Source: Desulfovibrio sp. X2 (lineage in GTDB: Bacteria > Desulfobacterota > Desulfovibrionia > Desulfovibrionales > Desulfovibrionaceae). Taken from it: a stretch of 61,683 nucleotides of DNA. This document shows, piece by piece, positions 61,606 to 61,683 of this stretch (positions are counted from its first letter, which is position 1; every line of letters begins with the position of its first letter). The stretch covers positions 1 through 61,683 of the forward strand of contig NZ_ATHV01000017.1 of assembly GCF_000422205.1 (NCBI RefSeq). The letters run 5' to 3'. The translations under genes were made by a program, and so were the position numbers. The notes under the pieces are model-generated. The model was not told the DNA's origin. It was given only the letters and a program-made list of their open reading frames with translations, and did not search any database.

Positions 61606-61683
61606 GAGCCCACCAGCCTCTTTCTCCCTGCCGCGCGCTCCTGAGGCCGGGCAAGGGAGATGCGAGCGGGCCGTTCCTTGCGC

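Overview
The window is 61.7 kb of GC-rich bacterial chromosome (roughly 65-70% G+C by eye). It most likely comes from a lactate-oxidising, sulfate-reducer-type member of the Desulfovibrionales. The support is a lactate oxidation operon (lldE/lutB/lutC), a fused ferredoxin:NAD(P)H oxidoreductase (NfnAB type), a very dense set of hybrid histidine kinases and c-di-GMP proteins, phosphate butyryltransferase/butyrate kinase, and a PEP-CTERM protein. The genus cannot be fixed from the sequence alone. No rRNA, tRNA, CRISPR array, prophage or insertion sequence was recognised.

Layout. 0.2-2.5 kb: a YbaK-type deacylase gene, then one conspicuously AT-rich minus-strand gene (815-2437) that looks acquired and is unidentified. 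2.6-8.3 kb: an acyltransferase and acetyl-CoA synthetase, each followed by a copy of a 125-137 bp nested palindrome; a LytTR regulator with a dead receiver domain; a QueG-like Fe-S protein. 8.4-15.1 kb: lepA-lepB, then ilvN-ptb-buk and a convergent amino-acid permease. 15.2-26.4 kb: a HAD phosphatase, a 1807-residue CheB-CheR-PAS-GAF-kinase-receiver protein, an FtsH protease and a P-type ATPase. 26.6-33.9 kb: a PEP-CTERM protein, the fused Nfn-type oxidoreductase, the lut operon (three genes joined by ATGA overlaps) and a small sigma-region-4-like protein. 34.1-43.7 kb is the motility and c-di-GMP block: a chemoreceptor with a zinc-binding (CZB-like) sensor region, motA-motB-PilZ, a DedA protein, then an HDOD protein overlapping a GGDEF-EAL protein. 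43.7-53.0 kb, all minus strand: a hybrid kinase, an Hsp20-Lon-like protease pair, and a fructose-bisphosphate aldolase overlapping a second membrane hybrid kinase. 53.2-61.6 kb: a single-domain receiver, a PEP-synthase-like phosphotransferase lacking the usual C-terminal barrel, a small cysteine-rich exported protein, DAHP synthase/chorismate mutase and aroB (start of the shikimate pathway), a TPP enzyme and a lipoprotein.

How the parts fit. Lactate oxidation, acetyl-CoA synthetase, Ptb-Buk, the fused Nfn enzyme, aldolase and the PEP-synthase-like enzyme all concern carbon and electron flow around pyruvate and acetyl-CoA. Much of the rest is signalling. Several promoters share a TTGCSN / TAGGNT look with 17-18 bp spacing.

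The items most worth a second look are: the AT-rich gene with a nine-G tract at its ribosome site; the receiver plus PEP-synthase-like pair with a novel C-terminal domain; a possible Trp-codon-controlled structure over the start of the DAHP synthase gene; and the pseudo-receiver LytTR regulator beside acs. Start codons given here were chosen by Shine-Dalgarno (SD) quality and family length. No database searches were possible.
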